Shown here in pieces: positions 12,064 to 15,051 of a DNA stretch of 15,051 bases. The position numbers and the translations under genes were made by a program. The notes under the pieces were generated by a model. It ran no database searches. It was not told the DNA's origin and saw only the letters and a list, made by a program, of their open reading frames with translations. The stretch spans positions 1 to 15,051 of the forward strand of contig JAODMX010000332.1 of assembly GCA_025464735.1 (NCBI GenBank), given 5' to 3'. The DNA is from Frondihabitans sp. GTDB taxonomy: Bacteria > Actinomycetota > Actinomycetes > Actinomycetales > Microbacteriaceae. Positions within the stretch are counted from its first letter, which is position 1; every line of letters starts with the position of its first letter.

Positions 12064-14238
12064 TTGGCTCGACCAAGCCAGCGCCAGTCCGGCGGTACTC
12101 GAACCGCCACCCGATCGAACCATCGTCGTGTGCACGACCTCGATAACGACGGCATCATCCCCGTCCTTGCGAAGGCCGTCCGCGAGGTGGAAGCCGGAGC
12201 CCAGCGCGGTCCCGTGAAGCCGTCCGGCCGCACGAAGTTCCAAGTCGTCGCTCTCCTCATGCGCGAGGAGCGAGCGCGGGTGAAGGCTGACAAGACCATC
12301 TCCGATGCCGACCGCGCCGAGCAGTTGAAGCGCCTCGACGGTGTCGCGACGATTCTGGCCAAGGCCGCCGCCCGCGACACGTCGCTGATCGCGCTGCTAG
12401 CCGAAGAGGTCGTCGTCTCCGAGGCCGCCCGCTCGCTGAAGCGCGACATGCTCATCGCGGCCGGCGCGGAGATGAGCCCCGACGACCTCATCATCACGAC
12501 CGAGCCGACCGTCGCCCCCGTCGAGACCGAGCGTCAGGTCGTCCCGCAGTCGGTCGTCTCGCGCCAGCTCGCGAACCCCTTCCTCGCCCCTGATTTCTCC
12601 CTCGCCGAGAACCGCGACGTGCATCCGCGCCGGCTGGCCAACTGGGAGCTCTTCGGCCCGCTCTTCCGGTCCTTCGAATACGGCGCAGGCGGCGCCTCCG
12701 CGTGCATGGAGCTGCCCGAACCCGGATCCTTGAAGGCGCCGGGCGGCGCTGAGATGATGCGTCACCAGGCACAGGTTGTCGAAGCGGCGGCTCTGGGCCA
12801 CCGAACGTTCCTTTTGGCCGACGAGCCCGGCCTCGGTAAGACGGCCCAGTCTCTGCTGGCTGCGCAGGCCGCGAACGCCTACCCGCTGCTCGTTGTCGTG
12901 CCGAACGTCGTGAAGACGAACTGGGCTCGCGAGGTCGGCCTCTGGACCCCGAATCGCACCGCCACCGTCATCCACGGTGACGGCGACACGATCGACGGCT
13001 TCGCCGACATCGTTATCGTGAACTACGAGGTGCTCGACCGTCACGTCGGCTGGCTCGGCGACCTCGGGTTCCGAGGCATGGTGGTCGACGAGGCGCACTT
13101 CATCAAAAACAAGGATTCGCAGCGGTCGCGGAACGTTCTCCAACTCTCGGCCAGGATTCGGGCGCGCACCGCGCATCCTCTGCTCATGGCCTTGACCGGT
13201 ACGCCGCTCATCAACGACATCGAAGACTTCCGTGCGATCTGGCAGTTCCTCGGGTGGATCGACGAGAAGAAGCCCGGCCCTCAGCTGATGGAGGCCCTTG
13301 AGGAGAACGGCTTGACCCCTGCCGACCCCGGCTTCTTCGCCTCGGCCCGGGCATCCGTCATCGACCTCGGTATCGTCCGCCGTCGCAAGGTCGACGTCGC
13401 CTCCGACATCCCTGCCCGTCGCATTGCCGACCTCCCGGTCGAGCTCGACGACGAGGCCGGCCGTTCGATCCGCGAGGCCGAGCGTGAGCTCGCCCGCCGC
13501 CTTGTCAACCGATACCAAACCGCACTGGCGACCCGTACCGCCGGCGTCACCGTCGAGGGGATCGATCACGACCTCGTCCGCCAGGTCGCGAAGTGGGAAC
13601 TCGAAGACTCGTCCGCGGCGTCGACAGGCGAGAACGTCTTCAGCATGGTGCGCCGCATCGGCCAGGCCAAGGCCGGCCTCGCCGCCGACTACACCGCTCA
13701 ACTCGCTCGCAACGTTGGCAAGGTGGTCTTCTTCGCGAAACACATCGATGTGATGGACGTCGCAGAAGAGACCTTTGCCAAGCGGGGAATCCGCTACTCC
13801 TCAATCCGCGGCGACCAGACACCGACGGTGCGCCAGCGCAACATCGATGCCTTCGTCAACGATCCCGGGGTCGAGATCGTGGTGTGCTCGCTGACCGCCG
13901 CGGGCGTCGGCCTGAACCTCCAGGTCGCCTCCAACGTCGTGCTCGCCGAGCTCTCGTGGACCGACGCCGAGCAGACGCAGGCCATCGACCGGGTGCACCG
14001 CATCGGCCAGGAGGAGCCCGTCACGGCGTGGCGCGTCATCGCGGCGCAGACCATCGACACGAAGATCGCCGAACTCATCGACAGCAAGGCCGGCCTCGCC
14101 GCCCGAGCCCTCGACGGCTCCGACGAAGAGATCGTGTCGTCGGGCGACGTGCAGCTCGGCGCGCTCGTCGCGCTGCTCACTGACGCGCTGGCCGCGTCGC
14201 CGTCCGCCCGCAAGGCGGCGCCGCAGCGCCGCCGCTAG
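12064..14238 (+). CDS. SNF2-family DNA-dependent ATPase (DEAD/DEAH superfamily 2), with unknown N-terminal region
   Basis: A 724-residue protein. The SNF2 ATPase core runs from about 225 to 680. Seen in order: an RHQ site (233-235); Walker A LADEPGLGKTAQS (251-263), with Pro where most relatives have Met; Walker B VVDEAHFIKN (340-349); motif III ALTGTP (376-381); and, in the second RecA lobe, SLTAAGVGLNLQ (609-620) and the SNF2 hallmark QAIDRVHRIGQ (639-649). Such enzymes translocate on double-stranded DNA to remodel protein-DNA complexes or anneal strands (compare SMARCAL1/HepA/RapA types). Residues 1-224 are basic at the start (MARPSQRQSGGTRTATR) then helical, with no domain recognised. Start TTG 12064 is preferred because AGGAGG lies 4 bases before it; the spacing is short. 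The partner genes are unknown; it stands alone behind a long leader. Confidence 0.9.
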   Translation: MARPSQRQSGGTRTATRSNHRRVHDLDNDGIIPVLAKAVREVEAGAQRGPVKPSGRTKFQVVALLMREERARVKADKTISDADRAEQLKRLDGVATILAKAAARDTSLIALLAEEVVVSEAARSLKRDMLIAAGAEMSPDDLIITTEPTVAPVETERQVVPQSVVSRQLANPFLAPDFSLAENRDVHPRRLANWELFGPLFRSFEYGAGGASACMELPEPGSLKAPGGAEMMRHQAQVVEAAALGHRTFLLADEPGLGKTAQSLLAAQAANAYPLLVVVPNVVKTNWAREVGLWTPNRTATVIHGDGDTIDGFADIVIVNYEVLDRHVGWLGDLGFRGMVVDEAHFIKNKDSQRSRNVLQLSARIRARTAHPLLMALTGTPLINDIEDFRAIWQFLGWIDEKKPGPQLMEALEENGLTPADPGFFASARASVIDLGIVRRRKVDVASDIPARRIADLPVELDDEAGRSIREAERELARRLVNRYQTALATRTAGVTVEGIDHDLVRQVAKWELEDSSAASTGENVFSMVRRIGQAKAGLAADYTAQLARNVGKVVFFAKHIDVMDVAEETFAKRGIRYSSIRGDQTPTVRQRNIDAFVNDPGVEIVVCSLTAAGVGLNLQVASNVVLAELSWTDAEQTQAIDRVHRIGQEEPVTAWRVIAAQTIDTKIAELIDSKAGLAARALDGSDEEIVSSGDVQLGALVALLTDALAASPSARKAAPQRRR

Positions 14239-14248
14239 CTCCGCGCTG

Positions 14249-14276
14249 CCGCGCTGCCCTGCCGGGCTCCGCGCGG
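14249..14276 (+). terminator. terminator-like hairpin after the SNF2 gene
   Basis: CCGCGC (14249-14254) pairs with GCGCGG (14271-14276), and inside it GCCC (14256-14259) pairs with GGGC (14264-14267) around a TGCC loop. A 1-by-3 internal loop separates the stems. It starts 10 bases after the stop codon. CTTCCC follows, not a real T-run, so an intrinsic terminator is only probable. Confidence 0.45.
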
Positions 14277-14297
14277 CTTCCCGCCACCTCTGCGCTA

Positions 14298-14366
14298 AGT
14301 ACGAGTTCGCGCGAGAAGGACGTTCTAGTTCGTACTTTTTGCGCGAGGGCGTACTTGTTGCGCGGC
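14298..14366. repeat. 69-base intergenic repeat, copy 1
   Basis: Direct repeat of 14390-14458 with 63 of 69 bases identical. The unit contains three GTAC sites (14299, 14332, 14351). Arms AAGTACGA (14297-14304) and TCGTACTT (14330-14337) form an 8-base inverted repeat, with an inner AGAA/TTCT stem around GGACG. The second part (GCGCGAGGGCGTACTTGTTG) is conserved unchanged in copy 2. Confidence 0.85.
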
Positions 14367-14389
14367 GTCGGCCCGGGGTGCGGCCGTCG

Positions 14390-14458
14390 AGTACGGGTTT
14401 GCGCGAGAAGGACGTTCTAGTTTGTACTTGATGCGCGAGGGCGTACTTGTTGCGTGGC
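14390..14458. repeat. 69-base intergenic repeat, copy 2
   Basis: Second direct copy, 92 bases after copy 1, with a 23-base GC-rich spacer. Six substitutions separate the copies. The outer stem is reduced to AGTAC/GTACT (5 pairs) because three of the changes fall at its base, while the inner AGAA-GGACG-TTCT hairpin is unchanged. Confidence 0.85.
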
Positions 14459-14480
14459 AGCCGCCCTCGACCGGCCGCCA

Positions 14481-14510
14481 CAAGTACGAGCGCATGCACG
14501 AAGTACGCGT
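14481..14510. repeat. degenerate inverted part-copy of the GTAC repeat
   Basis: Read on the minus strand, this stretch aligns with 14420-14449 of copy 2 at 19 of 30 bases, including both GTACTT motifs at the same 19-base spacing. It abuts the stop codon of the DUF559-like gene. Confidence 0.5.
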
Positions 14511-15051
14511 TCACGCGCGTCCACGCCGTGCCTGCGGCACGCCCGCGGCACGGAGCAAACCGCCTAGCCGGCCGGGAGTGAAGGCGTCCGCCCACGTCCA
14601 TCGGACGAAGCCCTCGACCTCGTGATCCGCGCGCACCCAGTTCTCGCGGTCCTTCTCCCGAACCACGACCTCCTCGGCGGAGAGACCGCTCCGGAACTCA
14701 GGCGCGCGGTACTTGATGTCGCCGTCGAACTCGCCCACGATGCCCTGGCGTTCCCAGTAGAAGTCGACGAACGCCTTCTCGCCGGAGACCCGTGCGAACC
14801 GGCGTTGGAGATCGGGAATCGCGAATCCGGACTCAAGCATGACGACCCGGCTCAGCGACTCACCCGCGCTCTCGCTCCGCCCGTCGGCGAACTCGATCGC
14901 GCGGCGAGCCTTGACGGCGCCTCGACACGCACCCCGGCGATCCAGTTGTTCCTGGAGTTCAGAGAGTGAGAGGAGCTTCGAGCGGAGGCCGTGGTCGAGA
15001 GCGAGTACGGCCTGCCGCAGTGGCGAGCCGATCGCGAGGTCGAGTGCCGTC
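14511..15051 (-). CDS. DUF559 / PD-(D/E)XK nuclease-like protein, C-terminal part (5' end outside window)
   Basis: The frame is open from the right window edge to TGA at 14511-14513, giving about 179 visible residues; the ATG at 14840 is internal. Visible parts: an alanine/leucine-rich helical stretch TALDLAIGSPLRQAVLALDH, then KARRAIEFADGRSESAGESL (47-66; E64), then FVDFYWERQGIVGEFDG (94-110) and IKY (112-114). The order Glu-helix, VDF strand, G-E-F-D-G strand and Lys matches the PD-(D/E)XK-type core of DUF559 proteins widespread in Microbacteriaceae, often with an AbiEi-type antitoxin N-terminus. That N-terminus is not in the window, so the type cannot be stated. The ending FVRWTWADAFTPGRLGGLLRAAG is also typical. 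DNA cleavage is suggested by fold only. It converges on the SNF2 gene across the repeat array. Confidence 0.7.
   Translation of the reverse strand, partial: TALDLAIGSPLRQAVLALDHGLRSKLLSLSELQEQLDRRGACRGAVKARRAIEFADGRSESAGESLSRVVMLESGFAIPDLQRRFARVSGEKAFVDFYWERQGIVGEFDGDIKYRAPEFRSGLSAEEVVVREKDRENWVRADHEVEGFVRWTWADAFTPGRLGGLLRAAGVPQARRGRA

Larger units (their letters stand above)
14239..14510. other. 272-base convergent gap with terminator-like hairpin and GTAC repeat array
   Basis: The gap lies between the stop of the SNF2 gene and the stop of the minus-strand DUF559-like gene. Its left 60 bases are GC-rich with a hairpin (14249-14276). From 14297 on it is a repeat array with eight GTAC sites in about 210 bases, unusually many for this composition. 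There is no coding potential. Confidence 0.7.

Noticed and set aside
11889..12146. An 85-codon plus-strand frame in the SNF2 leader
   Set aside because: It overlaps the SNF2 start, lacks a ribosome site, has Arg/Ser/Pro-rich composition and no recognisable motif; the region looks non-coding.
14298..14458. Repeat array as a CRISPR
   Set aside because: Only two direct copies of 69 bases separated by one 23-base spacer, with divergent sequence within units and no cas gene nearby.
14564..14840. Internal ATG 14840 as the start of a short 109-residue protein
   Set aside because: The frame is open to the window edge and the 70 residues upstream match the same protein family, so the gene is truncated by the window rather than short.

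Overview
The window is GC-rich, densely coded DNA with several TTG starts, short gaps and TANNNT-type -10 boxes sitting 6-7 bases before start codons. Protein content and style (SNF2 ATPase, FUSC proteins, a DUF559-like protein, FAD/Rieske fusion) point to a high-GC actinobacterium, most likely of the family Microbacteriaceae; this assignment is inference from protein style, not from a marker gene. No rRNA, tRNA, CRISPR, insertion sequence or phage gene was found.

Layout. (1) 1-2963, plus strand: C-terminal end of a TetR-type regulator, a two-module VOC (glyoxalase-fold) protein, a GNAT acetyltransferase and a large FUSC membrane protein. A nested hairpin (2989-3046) fills the convergent gap that follows. 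(2) 3060-6599, minus strand, read right to left: an AIF-like FAD oxidoreductase, a 14-helix-type (DHA2) MFS exporter, then an ArsR-type repressor and an SRPBCC/AHSA1 protein. The ArsR gene has a clear promoter (TTGACA-16-GATACT) with a palindromic operator lying across its start codon. (3) 6722-7789, plus: a 112-residue protein of unknown function and an alpha/beta hydrolase. (4) 7823-8893, minus: a second, smaller FUSC protein, convergent with the hydrolase and divergent from the next gene. (5) 8956-11743, plus: an APH-fold phosphotransferase and a DAO-type FAD oxidoreductase with a C-terminal Rieske [2Fe-2S] domain, probably co-transcribed. (6) 11744-12063: a 320-base non-coding, hairpin-rich stretch that looks like a long leader for the next gene. 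(7) 12064-14238, plus: a 724-residue SNF2-family ATPase with a roughly 230-residue N-terminal region of unknown function. (8) 14239-14510: a convergent gap holding a GTAC-rich repeat array with two 69-base copies at a 92-base period plus a degenerate inverted part-copy. (9) 14511-15051, minus: C-terminal part of a DUF559/PD-(D/E)XK-like protein running off the window.

The gene neighbourhood reads as ordinary accessory metabolism and export (detoxification, redox, efflux) rather than one dedicated pathway. The signals most worth a second look are non-coding: repeat-type hairpins in all three convergent gaps, a stop codon that doubles as the start of the next gene's -10 box (twice), the ArsR promoter/operator on a leaderless start, and the long structured leader of the SNF2 gene.
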